From Crenothrix polyspora (GTDB taxonomy: Bacteria > Pseudomonadota > Gammaproteobacteria > Methylococcales > Methylomonadaceae): a DNA stretch of 64,000 nucleotides. Below, one piece after another: positions 54,753-64,000 of this stretch. The notes below the pieces were generated by a model that saw only the letters and a list, made by a program, of their open reading frames with translations, did no database searches and had not been told where the DNA came from. Where the stretch lies: NCBI RefSeq assembly GCF_900163755.1, contig NZ_FUKI01000057.1, forward strand, positions 5,247 to 69,246, read 5' to 3'. Made by a program: the position numbers and the translations under genes. Positions within the stretch are counted from its first letter, which is position 1, and every line of letters begins with the position of its first letter.

Positions 54753-55481
54753 TTAAGGCATGAACATGCCACCGTTAACATGCAGGGTTTCACCTGTAAT
54801 GTAAGCTGCACCTTCAGAGGCTAAAAATGAAACTGCGTGCGCAATTTCATTTGCTTGTCCTAACCGTGCCAGCGGAATAGCGGCTAACAAGGTAGTTTTA
54901 ATGTCGTCACTTAACTCTTTGGTCATATCAGTATCGATAAAACCAGGGGCGACCGTGTTGACAGTAATATTGCGTGAGCCGACTTCCTTGGCCATTGATT
55001 TGGTAAAGCCTATCATACCGGCTTTGGCAGCGGCATAATTGGCCTGGCCTGCGTTACCGGTAGAGCCAACTACCGATGAAATATTAATAATGCGACCGGT
55101 TTTAGCTTTCATCATGCCGCGTAATACCGCTTTGCTCATGCGAAACACCGAGCTTAGGTTGGTATTGATAATATCGTCCCATTCCGTATCTTTCATGCGC
55201 ATCAATAGATTATCGCGGGTTATGCCTGCATTGTTAACTAATACCGCCGGTGTGCCGTAGGTATCGGTAATGGTTTTAATAAGCTCAGCAACCGATTCAG
55301 CATCGGCAACATCCAGCTTTAAACCAGCGCCATTAGCACTCAAATACGCTGAAATAGCTTCAGCGCCACTGTCAGATGTGGCTGTGCCCAACACAAAAAA
55401 ACCATCATCGGCCAGTCTTTCGGCAATGGCTTTGCCAATACCGCGACTTGCGCCGGTTACCAAAGCGACTTTTTTAGTCAT
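54753..55481 (-). CDS. fabG: 3-oxoacyl-ACP reductase FabG
   Basis: 242-residue short-chain dehydrogenase: NADPH motif TGASRGIGKAIAERL (about 9-23), NNAGITRDNLLMRM (about 83-96), Ser in ISSVVGSTGNAGQ and YAAAKAG (about 149-155) with catalytic Tyr and Lys. Reduces 3-oxoacyl-ACP in each elongation cycle. Overlaps fabD by eight bases. Confidence 0.95.
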   Translation of the reverse strand: MTKKVALVTGASRGIGKAIAERLADDGFFVLGTATSDSGAEAISAYLSANGAGLKLDVADAESVAELIKTITDTYGTPAVLVNNAGITRDNLLMRMKDTEWDDIINTNLSSVFRMSKAVLRGMMKAKTGRIINISSVVGSTGNAGQANYAAAKAGMIGFTKSMAKEVGSRNITVNTVAPGFIDTDMTKELSDDIKTTLLAAIPLARLGQANEIAHAVSFLASEGAAYITGETLHVNGGMFMP

Positions 55482-56424
55482 GCAGTTGCTCCATTGTCGT
55501 ATTTAAAGTTTCGCTGTCATAAAAAGTGTAATGCTCGGCTTCTTTAACAATGCGTTTGTTAAGACCGATGAGTACTTTACCTGGCCCACACTCTACAAAG
55601 CGGGTTACGCCGTGTTCTGCCATCCATTTAACGCTATCGACCCAGCGTACTGGTTGATACAGCTGCTGTTTTAATGCGCTACGGATCGCCACAGGGTCAG
55701 CATGCGTCATCACATCGACATTGTGTAGCAATGGAATGTCAGGCACATTAAAGACAGTATTTTGTAGATAGCTATCAAGTTGCTCGGCCGCAGGTAGCAT
55801 TAAAGCGCAATGTGACGGCACACTAACCGGCAACGGCACGGTACGTTTAGCACCAGCCGCTTTGCACGCTAACATGGCACGTTCTACAGCGGCTGTGTTG
55901 CCGGCAATAACCACTTGACCTGGCGAGTTAAAATTAACCGCAGACACCACTTCATCTTCAGCGGCCGCTGCACAAATGTCAATAATCTGTGCGTCATTCA
56001 AACCCAAAATAGCGGCCATTGCACCGACACCAGCAGGCACGGCGGCTTGCATCAACAATCCTCGCTGTGCAACCAGCTTAATGCCGTCTTCAAAAGACAG
56101 CGCGTTAGCACACACTAAGGCAGTGTATTCACCTAAACTATGGCCTGCAAGCCACGCAGGGCGCACCGTGCTGTGTTTGCACCAGATTTTCCATAACGCA
56201 ACACCGGCTGCTAATAAGGCAGGCTGGGTATTATAGGTTTGGTTTAATTCGGTTTCAGGGCCTTGTGTCACTATCTGCCACAGGTCTTTGCTCAATACAT
56301 CAGAAGCTATGGTAAACAGTTGGCGTACTTCAGGGTAGTTGTTCGCCAGGTCGGTGATCATACCGACTGACTGCGAACCTTGTCCTGGAAAAACGAATGC
56401 GAGATTATTATGTGTATGAGTCAT
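55474..56424 (-). CDS. fabD: Malonyl-CoA:ACP transacylase FabD
   Basis: 316 residues from ATG 56424 (MTHTHNNLAFVFPGQGSQSVGM). The active serine is Ser96 in LAGHSLGEYTALVCA, and the second-site histidine lies in SVPSHCALM. The frame is open 12 codons upstream, overlapping fabH, but the family begins near FVFPGQG. Confidence 0.94.
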   Translation of the reverse strand: MTHTHNNLAFVFPGQGSQSVGMITDLANNYPEVRQLFTIASDVLSKDLWQIVTQGPETELNQTYNTQPALLAAGVALWKIWCKHSTVRPAWLAGHSLGEYTALVCANALSFEDGIKLVAQRGLLMQAAVPAGVGAMAAILGLNDAQIIDICAAAAEDEVVSAVNFNSPGQVVIAGNTAAVERAMLACKAAGAKRTVPLPVSVPSHCALMLPAAEQLDSYLQNTVFNVPDIPLLHNVDVMTHADPVAIRSALKQQLYQPVRWVDSVKWMAEHGVTRFVECGPGKVLIGLNKRIVKEAEHYTFYDSETLNTTMEQLHD

Positions 56425-56432
56425 GGCTATAT

Positions 56433-57401
56433 TTAGTATCGAATTAACGCAGAACCCCAAGTGAAGCCTGCACCAAAAGCTTCCAGCAACACAATGTGTC
56501 CGCGTTGTATACGGCCATCGCGCACACCTTCATTAAAGGCCAGCAATACCGATGCTGATGAAGTGTTGCCTTGGCCTTCCAGCGTAACAATCACCTGCTC
56601 CATCGACATATTTAATTTTTTGGCGGTCGCCGCTAAAATGCGAATATTAGCTTGATGCGGTACTAACCAGTCGACATCGGATTTCTCCAGCTGATTAGCA
56701 TCTAAGGTTTCATCAACAATGCGGCCTAATGTGTTAACGGCCACCTTGAACACTTCATTACCACGCATTTGAATGTAACCGGCTTCAGCGCTATTTTCAG
56801 CACTGGCCGCCTGCGGATTAGGGCAAAACAACAGGTCTTCAAACTCGCCGTCGGAATGAATATGAGTAGATAATATGCCCGGCTTATCGCTAGCGGCCAA
56901 TACCACCGCGCCCGCGCCATCGCCAAATAAAATACAAGTGCCCCGATCTGTCCAGTCGGTAATGCGCGAGCACAGTTCTGCACCGACGATCAACACGGTT
57001 TTGACCATGCCCGATTTAATGTATTGATCGGCAATACTCAAGGCAAAAATAGCCCCAGAACAGGCAGCTTGCACATCAAACGCCACACAATTTTTAATGC
57101 CCAAACGTTTTTGCAATAAGCAACCGGTGCTAGGGTAAACCCGATCCGGTGTGCCGGTGGCGACAATAATCATATCAATCTGTTCAGGATCAATATCTGC
57201 CATCGCTAAGGCTTGTCTGGCAGCGGCTTCGCCCATACTGGAAGCGGTTTCATGCGCGGCGGCAATGCGGCGACTTTTAATACCGGTACGCTCAAAAATC
57301 CAACTATCCGAGGTATCAACCGTCTGTGAAATATCAGCATTAGTACGGATTTCTTCCGGTAAATACCCGCCAGTACCGATGACTTTTGAATAACGGGTCA
57401 T
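56433..57401 (-). CDS. fabH: 3-oxoacyl-ACP synthase III (FabH)
   Basis: 322 residues. Catalytic triad: Cys114 in [13 protein letters not shown], His in [12 protein letters not shown] (about 243-254) and Asn in [11 protein letters not shown] (about 273-283). It starts fatty-acid synthesis by joining acetyl-CoA and malonyl-ACP. The start ATG overlaps the plsX stop by four bases. Confidence 0.96.
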   Translation of the reverse strand: MTRYSKVIGTGGYLPEEIRTNADISQTVDTSDSWIFERTGIKSRRIAAAHETASSMGEAAARQALAMADIDPEQIDMIIVATGTPDRVYPSTGCLLQKRLGIKNCVAFDVQAACSGAIFALSIADQYIKSGMVKTVLIVGAELCSRITDWTDRGTCILFGDGAGAVVLAASDKPGILSTHIHSDGEFEDLLFCPNPQAASAENSAEAGYIQMRGNEVFKVAVNTLGRIVDETLDANQLEKSDVDWLVPHQANIRILAATAKKLNMSMEQVIVTLEGQGNTSSASVLLAFNEGVRDGRIQRGHIVLLEAFGAGFTWGSALIRY

Positions 57402-58426
57402 GCAATGTTCCTTAGCGCCAAAGTTTTTTCAATTTGTTCGCTGATTTTGCGGATCACATCTTTTTCAACTTCAATTTCAGCCAATTTTATCGCGGTTTTA
57501 AAGGCTAAAATGTCTGCGCCGCCGTGGCTTTTAATAACAAGTCCTCGCAAACCTAGAAAACTAGCACCGTTATATAAGCGCGGATCAATGCGATCTTTGA
57601 ACGATTTTAATACTGGGTAAGCAATTAAGCCGACTAATTTAGTGAGCAGATTTTTAGAAAATGCCGTTTTCAGTGCGGTGCTGATCATTTTAGCCGCCCC
57701 TTCAATGGATTTTAATGCCACATTGCCGACAAAACCATCTGCGACAATCAAATCCACTTTAATGGTACCCGCATTCAGGGAATTGCCTTCCACATAACCA
57801 ATGTAGTTTAAATGCGAATTTTCCAGCAATTTGGCTGCCGCTTTTACTTGCTCATTGCCTTTGACATCTTCTTCGCCAATGTTCAGCAAACCCACTTTAG
57901 GGTTTTCAATATTATCCACTGCTTTGACTAATTCAGCACCCATGACGGCAAATTGAAACAAATGTTCGGCAGTACAATCGACGTTAGCGCCTAAGTCAAG
58001 GACATGAGTATGGCCAAACGTAGACGGTAAAATTGAAATAATAGCTGGGCGATCAACGCCAGGGATCATTTTGAGTACGAAACGTGCGGTGGCCATTAAT
58101 GCGCCAGTGTTGCCTGCACTGACGCAGGCATCCGCCACCCCTTCATGCACTAAATTAATAGCGACACGCATAGAAGAGTCTTTTTTGTTTTTCAATGCCT
58201 TGGCAGGCGACTCATCCATTTCAACGCGTTGAGAGGTATGCCGGATTACCAAGCGATCTTGATAGTCAACAGAGAATTGTGACAAATGCTGCTGGATAAC
58301 TGTTTCATCACCAACCAAGATGAGTTTAAGTTCTGCGCTGTCTTTTAAGCAGTCCAGTGATGCGGGTATGGTCACTTCTGGGCCAATATCTCCGCCCATT
58401 GCATCAATCGAAATTGTTAGGCTCAC
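57398..58426 (-). CDS. plsX: Phosphate acyltransferase PlsX
   Basis: 342 residues. [20 protein letters not shown] (4-23), [31 protein letters not shown] (about 84-114) and [22 protein letters not shown] define PlsX, which makes acyl-phosphate from acyl-ACP for phospholipid synthesis. Stands between rpmF and fabH in the common gammaproteobacterial order. Confidence 0.95.
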   Translation of the reverse strand: MSLTISIDAMGGDIGPEVTIPASLDCLKDSAELKLILVGDETVIQQHLSQFSVDYQDRLVIRHTSQRVEMDESPAKALKNKKDSSMRVAINLVHEGVADACVSAGNTGALMATARFVLKMIPGVDRPAIISILPSTFGHTHVLDLGANVDCTAEHLFQFAVMGAELVKAVDNIENPKVGLLNIGEEDVKGNEQVKAAAKLLENSHLNYIGYVEGNSLNAGTIKVDLIVADGFVGNVALKSIEGAAKMISTALKTAFSKNLLTKLVGLIAYPVLKSFKDRIDPRLYNGASFLGLRGLVIKSHGGADILAFKTAIKLAEIEVEKDVIRKISEQIEKTLALRNIA

Positions 58427-58462
58427 GCTGACGAATGACTCCTGAATTGTTTTTATAAAGAG

Positions 58463-58484
58463 GCCGAATCAGAGTTGATTCGGC
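58463..58484 (-). terminator. Hairpin between rpmF and plsX
   Basis: Perfect 8-bp stem GCCGAATC / GATTCGGC with a 6-base loop, between the rpmF stop (58516) and the plsX start (58426). Possible attenuator that lowers fab expression relative to ribosomal protein L32. Confidence 0.6.
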
Positions 58485-58515
58485 AGTCTATCATTCTAAA
58501 GCTAAGCAATGACGT

Positions 58516-58698
58516 TTATTCGTCATCGCCTTTAACAACAATTTGACGACCTTTGAAGAAGCCATCAGGTGTCATATGATGACGCAAATGCGTTTCGCCA
58601 GTAATCGCATCTTGCGATAAGGTTTTTGCGGTTAAAGCATCGTGTGACCGACGTTGACCACGTCTTGAACGCGATATTTTACTTTTTGGAACTGCCAT
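58516..58698 (-). CDS. rpmF: 50S ribosomal protein L32
   Basis: 60 residues: [24 protein letters not shown], exactly the bacterial L32 start, ending [14 protein letters not shown]. It lacks the zinc-binding cysteines, as do many gammaproteobacterial L32 proteins. Overlaps the end of yceD by 20 bases. Confidence 0.96.
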   Translation of the reverse strand: MAVPKSKISRSRRGQRRSHDALTAKTLSQDAITGETHLRHHMTPDGFFKGRQIVVKGDDE

Positions 58699-59224
58699 TT
58701 AAATCTCCAGTATTTTTTAAGTTAGCTAAAATGGAAAAAGGATTGGTTTTTTGCGATGGCTTGCTTTGTATCGGCGCATCCGTATGGCTAATATCTGCAA
58801 GTAAGGCAAGACAATCATGTTGGTGCTTAGGATACGCGGGTAATGTCAGCAATAATTCATCTTCGATAATATCTTTAAGATGTACCGTGTCACCTTCGAG
58901 CAACAAAGGCTCAATATCTTCCGGTAATCTGTTGGCTTGTTCTATGGTTTTTACAATACCCAGTTTTACACGGTGTTTAACCGGCCAAATCACTGGCAGC
59001 AAACAATTTTGGCATTGCAAATGCAAAACTGTGTTTAGTTCGCCTTCAATTCTGGGCAAACGCGCCTCACGGCTAAAATAAAGCTCAACCGTTACCTCGC
59101 CTGTATCAGCCGCCAGTAAACCACTTAAGCGATCTAAATCGCTGACAGGTATGTGCCCTTTTAATTCACCCCGCTTATCGGCGAGCTGCAAAGGTTCTAT
59201 ATATTTAGGTAATCGAGATAACAT
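58679..59224 (-). CDS. yceD: DUF177 protein YceD (23S rRNA accumulation protein)
   Basis: 181 residues. Two conserved blocks: [35 protein letters not shown] (about 45-79, with CxxC) and [19 protein letters not shown] (about 115-133). Family members affect 23S rRNA levels; the mechanism is unknown. First gene of the yceD-rpmF-plsX-fab operon. Confidence 0.9.
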   Translation of the reverse strand: MLSRLPKYIEPLQLADKRGELKGHIPVSDLDRLSGLLAADTGEVTVELYFSREARLPRIEGELNTVLHLQCQNCLLPVIWPVKHRVKLGIVKTIEQANRLPEDIEPLLLEGDTVHLKDIIEDELLLTLPAYPKHQHDCLALLADISHTDAPIQSKPSQKTNPFSILANLKNTGDLNGSSKK

Positions 59225-59448
59225 AACTTGATAATGATATATGGAAACCGCACTTGCGTCAAACCGACGATAGTATCACGAAGCCATCGTTAGTGGTAAA
59301 GTGAACGGTTAAATTTATAAGCAATATTACACGGTATAGGTTAATTATTGTTATACCACCCAGATGATAAGACGTAACCATCATCGTTAAATAATCTTTT
59401 ATTTCCAGTGAATTATTAAAATTAGTTTAGAGTGAGGTACAAACATCC

Positions 59449-61662
59449 GTGAGCAGTGAAACTACACTGGCGACCAATGTCGCGCACAATAACGCCGTAA
59501 CCGCCCTCATCAGCACGTTAAATGATGCGCAGTGCCAAGCGGTTACCACCCCCGCGCACTCCGTGTTGGTGCTGGCGGGTGCTGGCAGCGGTAAAACACG
59601 GGTTTTAGTACACCGTATTGCCTGGCAAATTCAGGTGATGGGGACTTCTATGCACAGCATTTTAGCGGTAACGTTTACCAATAAAGCCGCCAAAGAAATG
59701 CGTGGCCGAATTGAAGATTTACTACAGGTGTCGGCGCGTGCCATGTGGATCGGCACGTTTCACGGCTTGGCGCACCGCTTGTTACGCAGCCACGCCAAGC
59801 AAGCCAACTTACCCGATACGTTCCAGGTAATGGACACTTCAGATCAACTGCGCTTGATTAAACGTTTGCTGGCGGGCTTAAACCTGGATGAAGACAAATG
59901 GCCGCCACGGCAAGTGCAGTGGTATATCAACGGCCAAAAAGATGAAGGCATTCGTGCCAAACATTGCGTGGCGGGTTACGATTTGTACCAGCAAAATCAG
60001 CTTAAAATCTACCAGGCCTATGAAGCGCTGTGCGAGCGTTCAGGGCTGGTCGATTTTGGCGAACTGTTGCTACGTGCCCACGAATTACTGCGCGACAACC
60101 CCGATGTATTGGCGTTTTATCAGCAACGCTTCCGGCATGTGTTGGTTGATGAGTTTCAAGATACCAATACTGTGCAATACGCATGGTTGCGCTTATTAAC
60201 CCAAGGCCGCGATGATATTTTTGTGGTCGGTGATGACGACCAATCCATTTACGGTTGGCGCGGCGCTAAAGTTGAAAATATTTTTAGCTTTCAAAAGCAT
60301 TACCCTGACCATCAAATTATCAAGCTGGAACAAAATTACCGCTCGACCGGCTTTATTCTTAAAGCCGCCAACGCGGTGGTGGCCAATAACGAAGGCCGCA
60401 TGGGCAAAGCCTTGTGGACGGCATCCGCCGATGGCGACCCGATTGCGTTATATGCTGCTTTTAATGAACAAGATGAAGCCTATTTTGTGGTGGAGCGTAT
60501 TCGATCTTGGCTGAAAGACGGCGGCAAGCACAACGATGTCGCCATTTTGTACCGTTCTAACGCACAATCGCGGCAATTTGAAGAACGCTTGATGACGGCG
60601 GCGATTCCGTACCGCGTATACGGTGGCTTGCGGTTTTTTGAACGCGCAGAAATTAAAAATGCCCTCGCCTATTTACGGATGGTTACCAACCGTCATGACG
60701 ATGCCTCGTTTGAACGTATTATCAACACGCCGACACGCGGTATCGGGGCAAAAACCGTTGATGATATTCGCCAGGTTGCCCGTGATCAGGGCATATCACT
60801 GTGGGCAGCCATGCTGTTATGTGTGGAGCAAGGCCAACTCAGCGCCCGCGCCAGTAATGCCTTGGCAAGTTTTGCTCAATTGATTAAACACCTCGATCAA
60901 CTGGCAGAGGACTTGGAGCTATTCGAAAAAGTGCAACTGGTAGTGGAAAAAACCGGTTTGTTAGATTTTCACAGCAAGGAAAAAGCTGATAAAGGCGATG
61001 AAAAAGTCGAAAACTTACACGAGTTAGTCAATGCGGCACGGCTGTTTGATTTTGACAGCACCCTGGAAGGCATGGAAAACTTAAGTGAACTGGATATGTT
61101 TTTGGCGTATGCCTCTTTAGAAGCTGGCGATATGCAAGCCGATGATTTTGAAGATTGCGTACAGTTGATGACCTTGCATTCAGCCAAAGGTTTGGAATTT
61201 AAGCTGGTATTTTTAGTCGGGCTGGAAGAGGGCTTGTTTCCCTCCCAGCAATCGCTGGATGATGCCGGACGCTTGCAAGAAGAGCGTCGCTTATGTTACG
61301 TAGGCATTACCCGCGCCATGCAGTATTTGTACGTAAGCTATGCAGAATCCAGGCGCTTATACGGCCGGGAAAGCTATCCCAGACCGTCACGGTTTTTACG
61401 GGAGATTCCATCGGAGTGTGTTCAGGAAGTGCGCTTGCGTGCTGAGGTAAGTCGCCCTGTTACCGCCGTTAAAACTTATTCAGCACCCTTGCAAGCGCAA
61501 GGCCAATACTGTTTGGGGCAGCGAGTCAGCCATATTAAATTTGGTGAAGGTGTCATTCTGCAAACCGAAGGCGCGGGTGAACAAGAACGGGTGCAGATTA
61601 ATTTTAAGCAGGCAGGAATTAAGTGGCTAATGCTGGCTTATGCCAAATTGAATGCTATGTGA
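59449..61662 (+). CDS. uvrD: DNA helicase II
   Basis: 737-residue superfamily 1 helicase for mismatch and excision repair. Walker A AGAGSGKT (43-50), FTNKAAKEMRGRI (76-88), DEFQDTN (234-240), DDDQSIYGWRGA (about 263-274), QNYRST and the C-terminal LMTLHSAKGLEFKLVFLVGLEEGLFPSQ plus a Tudor-like tail (GQRVSHIKFGEGVILQTEG). Start GTG 59449 with GAGG about 12 bases before; no LexA box was found. Confidence 0.95.
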   Translation: MSSETTLATNVAHNNAVTALISTLNDAQCQAVTTPAHSVLVLAGAGSGKTRVLVHRIAWQIQVMGTSMHSILAVTFTNKAAKEMRGRIEDLLQVSARAMWIGTFHGLAHRLLRSHAKQANLPDTFQVMDTSDQLRLIKRLLAGLNLDEDKWPPRQVQWYINGQKDEGIRAKHCVAGYDLYQQNQLKIYQAYEALCERSGLVDFGELLLRAHELLRDNPDVLAFYQQRFRHVLVDEFQDTNTVQYAWLRLLTQGRDDIFVVGDDDQSIYGWRGAKVENIFSFQKHYPDHQIIKLEQNYRSTGFILKAANAVVANNEGRMGKALWTASADGDPIALYAAFNEQDEAYFVVERIRSWLKDGGKHNDVAILYRSNAQSRQFEERLMTAAIPYRVYGGLRFFERAEIKNALAYLRMVTNRHDDASFERIINTPTRGIGAKTVDDIRQVARDQGISLWAAMLLCVEQGQLSARASNALASFAQLIKHLDQLAEDLELFEKVQLVVEKTGLLDFHSKEKADKGDEKVENLHELVNAARLFDFDSTLEGMENLSELDMFLAYASLEAGDMQADDFEDCVQLMTLHSAKGLEFKLVFLVGLEEGLFPSQQSLDDAGRLQEERRLCYVGITRAMQYLYVSYAESRRLYGRESYPRPSRFLREIPSECVQEVRLRAEVSRPVTAVKTYSAPLQAQGQYCLGQRVSHIKFGEGVILQTEGAGEQERVQINFKQAGIKWLMLAYAKLNAM

Positions 61663-61665
61663 TTT

Positions 61666-62745
61666 TTAAAAGCTACTTTTTAAAAGTAGCTGATTTAAAA
61701 CTATAATTAAGTGCTTAGCTTGCTCTTGTTTAGAATATTTAATCAGCACAGAGTCGCGTGCAAGTTCACCCATATCTTTTCTTGCCAGAGGATCACGCAA
61801 ACTATCCAAACAATCATGCCATTCTCGTATTGAATGCGCTAAAAAACCATTTTTACCTTGTCTTATAACCGGTTCATAAGCCGGGATGGGTGTCGCAATT
61901 ACCGGCAAGCCAACGCACATTTTCATGGTTAATCTGTTTTCAGACTTAATTTGCCACGCAGGAGGCGACTGCTCAGTCGTTGCTGTAGTATCTATTGGGA
62001 TAATACCTATATCAGCCTGCTGGAGGATTTTGTAAACCTGAGTAGGATGCCAAGCAATGCGGGCAATGCGGCGATGCGCTAAAAACTGAAGATACTCTAT
62101 GCGCAAAGCTGTATTTGGCTTTGCCAAAAATTGCCAACGCATTGCTTGTAAGTTTTGTAGTATCTGCTCGGCAGGTGGATAGCGTCCAACAATAGAAATT
62201 TTCAACCAATTGGGGATGCTGTTTAATATAGGTAATTTATCCAAAGACGAAGAGGTCACCAGTACGGCATGCAGTGGCTTATTACGAGAACCGTACGTTG
62301 GATTATAGCTTATTTTGTGGTGTTCCGGATGCTCAATTCCATCATGAACAACACTGATTTTGGCTTGCAGTGCTTGAGGGTATAGGCTCTTAAGGTAATC
62401 GGTGACCACAAGAGTTATATCGGTTGCCCTGACCATCGCCTCATTTACCAAATCACACACACCGTACACGGTTTTAATCCCTAATACAGAAAGTTGTTGG
62501 GCAAGATTTTCTGCACTAGAGCCGTGTATTTTTTGAAAATAAATAATTTGAAAATCTTCCAACACGATACGAGACATCAAACCATCAAGTTGCGGTGTTT
62601 CATTGCCATACTCCGGTTCAAACACAATGTGCGGCTCAAAGTTAGCAGCTCGCAAAAAAGGCAGCATATTTAACACCGCTATGCGTGTGCTGGGGATGGG
62701 ATTTTTTGAATTTGATAACAGTATAAATCCAATCTTTATTGGCAT
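61666..62745 (-). CDS. Glycosyltransferase (GT4-like), surface polysaccharide
   Basis: 359 residues with a Rossmann-like two-domain layout of GT-B glycosyltransferases. The middle has SVVHDGIEHPEHH (about 134-146), a hallmark position of GT4 enzymes. The C-terminal half holds ADIGIIPIDTT (about 247-257), then RLTMKMCVGLPVIATPIPAYEPVIRQGKNGFL (about 272-303), equivalent to the nucleotide-sugar-binding motif with the E replaced. Sugar and acceptor unknown. The final codons contain the hairpin AGCTACTTTT / AAAAGTAGCT, which may also end uvrD transcription. Confidence 0.8.
   Translation of the reverse strand: MPIKIGFILLSNSKNPIPSTRIAVLNMLPFLRAANFEPHIVFEPEYGNETPQLDGLMSRIVLEDFQIIYFQKIHGSSAENLAQQLSVLGIKTVYGVCDLVNEAMVRATDITLVVTDYLKSLYPQALQAKISVVHDGIEHPEHHKISYNPTYGSRNKPLHAVLVTSSSLDKLPILNSIPNWLKISIVGRYPPAEQILQNLQAMRWQFLAKPNTALRIEYLQFLAHRRIARIAWHPTQVYKILQQADIGIIPIDTTATTEQSPPAWQIKSENRLTMKMCVGLPVIATPIPAYEPVIRQGKNGFLAHSIREWHDCLDSLRDPLARKDMGELARDSVLIKYSKQEQAKHLIIVLNQLLLKSSF
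61670..61690. terminator. Hairpin at the convergent uvrD/glycosyltransferase ends
   Basis: AGCTACTTTTT / AAAAGTAGCT stem immediately after the uvrD stop, and within the last codons of the opposing glycosyltransferase gene. AT-rich, with short T or A runs on both sides. Confidence 0.6.
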
Positions 62746-62774
62746 TTTTATAGGAGTAATTATAGATTACTTGA

Positions 62775-63707
62775 CTAATAAAACATTTTTTTAAATAATC
62801 TTATGAAGTAGGAATGATGTGATTTTTTATCCCAGCGCAGTAATTCTTTTATCTCGTTAGAAAAATTATTTGATCCGTGTTTCATGCATTTTAATAAGCG
62901 CTCTTCAAAACCCTCTTCATGGATCCGGTTGTAAAACGATTTGTAGGCAATTTTTTGATAACGATCCCTTAATAATTGATTAATTTCCGAATCGAAGCAG
63001 CCTATCATAGCATCCAGATAATTAAGTATTTTTAAATCCACATTGTCTTGTGATGACCAGACTCCCCCCTCGTGAATTCTGTAAACAGCCATATTCTCAG
63101 AAAGTCGTTTAATATAACCATAGCGTGCATTGAGCATATGGAAAAAATAATCACCAACCGATGACGAAAAAAAACTGGCAGGAAATTCGACGAATAATCC
63201 CGCCCTAAAAACAACAGAGCAGGTATGCATAAAATTTCCTTTGGCTAAATCTTTTATACTGCTAATTTCTGGAGCATCAAGTGTTAACGTGTCAGATTCC
63301 AGTTTATGATTGCGTAACACTTGAACAGGGTGGTAACACATGGAAAATTCTGGATTTGATTCTAAAAAATCGACTTGCTGTTGTAATTTTAAAGGCTGTG
63401 TCCAGAAATCATCACCTTCTAATAAGGCAATATAAGTACCGTCACATTCTGATAATGTCTTGGTAAAATTGGCTAGCATACCCAAATTTGTATTATTTAA
63501 TCTGGCTTTAATTCTAATGCCAGTAGCATTTTTAAATTGTTGTATTTTAGTGGCGGTTTCATCAGTACTGGCATCTTCTCCAATAACTAGCTCAATACTA
63601 AAATTGGCTGTCTGTGCTAAAACGCTTTCGATCGCTTGTTCAATATACTGGGCATGATTATAGGTAATCATGCAAACACTGAGTTTTGGCGAAAAATCAC
63701 TGGGCAT
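62775..63707 (-). CDS. Family 2 glycosyltransferase
   Basis: 310 residues of GT-A fold: LSVCMITYNHAQYIEQAIESVLAQ (about 9-32), EDASTDETATKIQQF (about 44-58), and the DxD-like YIALLEGDDFWTQPLKL (about 92-108). The rest (CYHPVQVLRN, HTCSVVFRAGLF) is usual for bacterial surface-glycan GT2 enzymes. Starts inside the end of the acetyltransferase gene (11-base overlap), so both belong to one polysaccharide operon reading leftward. Confidence 0.9.
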   Translation of the reverse strand: MPSDFSPKLSVCMITYNHAQYIEQAIESVLAQTANFSIELVIGEDASTDETATKIQQFKNATGIRIKARLNNTNLGMLANFTKTLSECDGTYIALLEGDDFWTQPLKLQQQVDFLESNPEFSMCYHPVQVLRNHKLESDTLTLDAPEISSIKDLAKGNFMHTCSVVFRAGLFVEFPASFFSSSVGDYFFHMLNARYGYIKRLSENMAVYRIHEGGVWSSQDNVDLKILNYLDAMIGCFDSEINQLLRDRYQKIAYKSFYNRIHEEGFEERLLKCMKHGSNNFSNEIKELLRWDKKSHHSYFIRLFKKMFY

Positions 63708-63999
63708 TTAAAAATTCCTTTTCAATATCAAGTAATTTTTTGCTGCGATTTTTAATTTTTTTGGCGGGAATACCAGCATAAATGCTAAATTCTTCACAGT
63801 CACTATTAACTAAAGATAATGCTCCAATTGCACAACCCTCATTTAATATAATATGAGGTAAGATAACAGAACCACTGCCAATAATAGTGTGACGTTTTAA
63901 AATAACTGGGCCATGAGTGACATTTTTATAGTTTTCAGATATTGTTGGGTTAGTTAGTTTTTTACCAGAATAATCATCACTGCTTGAATAAATAGAAAC
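63697..63999 (-). CDS. Hexapeptide-repeat acetyltransferase, C-terminal part (cut by window edge)
   Basis: Reading leftward from 63999 the frame is open to TGA at 63697-63699, about 100 residues. It contains left-handed beta-helix hexads (HTIIGSGSVILPHIILNEGCAIGALSLVNSD) and the end EFSIYAGIPAKKIKNR, which is the normal C-terminus of sugar O- or N-acetyltransferases of the LbH class. The start lies beyond 64000. Likely modifies a sugar of the polysaccharide assembled by the two glycosyltransferases. Confidence 0.85.
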   Translation of the reverse strand, partial: VSIYSSSDDYSGKKLTNPTISENYKNVTHGPVILKRHTIIGSGSVILPHIILNEGCAIGALSLVNSDCEEFSIYAGIPAKKIKNRSKKLLDIEKEFLNAQ

Positions 64000-64000
64000 A

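Noticed and set aside
59333-59358. GGTATA...TATACC inverted repeat before uvrD as an operator
   Set aside because: Six-base arms in AT-rich DNA occur easily by chance; no supporting context.

Overview
The window looks like chromosomal DNA of a type I (ribulose monophosphate, RuMP) methanotroph, i.e. a gammaproteobacterium close to Methylococcales. This is inferred from a complete hps-phi (formaldehyde fixation), transketolase, transaldolase and class II aldolase cluster at 36.4-44.1 kb, together with gammaproteobacterial gene orders: nadB/rpoE-rseA, yceD-rpmF-plsX-fabHDG-acpP-fabF-pabC-mltG-tmk-holB-pilZ-tatD, nagZ-hpt-MTIP, and scpA-scpB-rluB. I saw no methane or methanol oxidation gene here, so methanotrophy is inferred. 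No rRNA, tRNA, CRISPR array, complete insertion sequence or prophage was seen.

Layout. 0-2.1 kb: two near-identical genes of the Rpn/PD-(D/E)XK 'transposase' nuclease family, one cut by the window edge, with two extra copies of only the 3' tail lying between them. 2.5-15.6 kb: housekeeping genes (DOMON-like protein, NamZ-type muramidase, YciO, site-2 protease, a mazEF-type toxin-antitoxin pair wedged in front of scpA, scpB, rluB, a diguanylate cyclase that probably starts at AUU, htpX, a soluble sugar dehydrogenase, a NUDIX hydrolase, trpS, an IMPACT-family protein). 16-25.4 kb: cell envelope and stress genes (OmpA-like lipoprotein, a dynamin-like GTPase with an altered P-loop, nadB, sigma-E and its anti-sigma, a DegP-type protease, lipoproteins). 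25.4-36.4 kb: a TetR regulator, pgsA, uvrC, a YoaA/DinG helicase, tsaB, an O-acyltransferase, and wecB-wecC for UDP-ManNAcA.

36.4-44.1 kb: RuMP cluster, all on the minus strand: hps-phi, tkt, two KYL-repeat proteins, tal, fba. The two KYL-repeat genes are the most unusual content of the window. One encodes a soluble basic protein with 15 copies of a [TS]-[GS]-V-x-[KR]-Y-L motif on a roughly 20-residue register. The other, 3 nt upstream, encodes a single-pass membrane protein with three copies of the same motif on its predicted cytoplasmic tail. They sit between tkt and tal, so a scaffold that gathers RuMP enzymes at the membrane is an attractive but unproven idea.

44.7-59.2 kb: purine/methylthioadenosine salvage with nagZ, a secreted repeat protein, then the long fatty-acid, DNA-replication and peptidoglycan operon. 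59.4-64 kb: uvrD and the start of a surface-polysaccharide cluster (two glycosyltransferases and a hexapeptide acetyltransferase cut by the window edge). Intergenic space holds several good hairpins, a dispersed palindromic repeat seen at 16.8 and 28.8 kb, and two small MITE-like elements.
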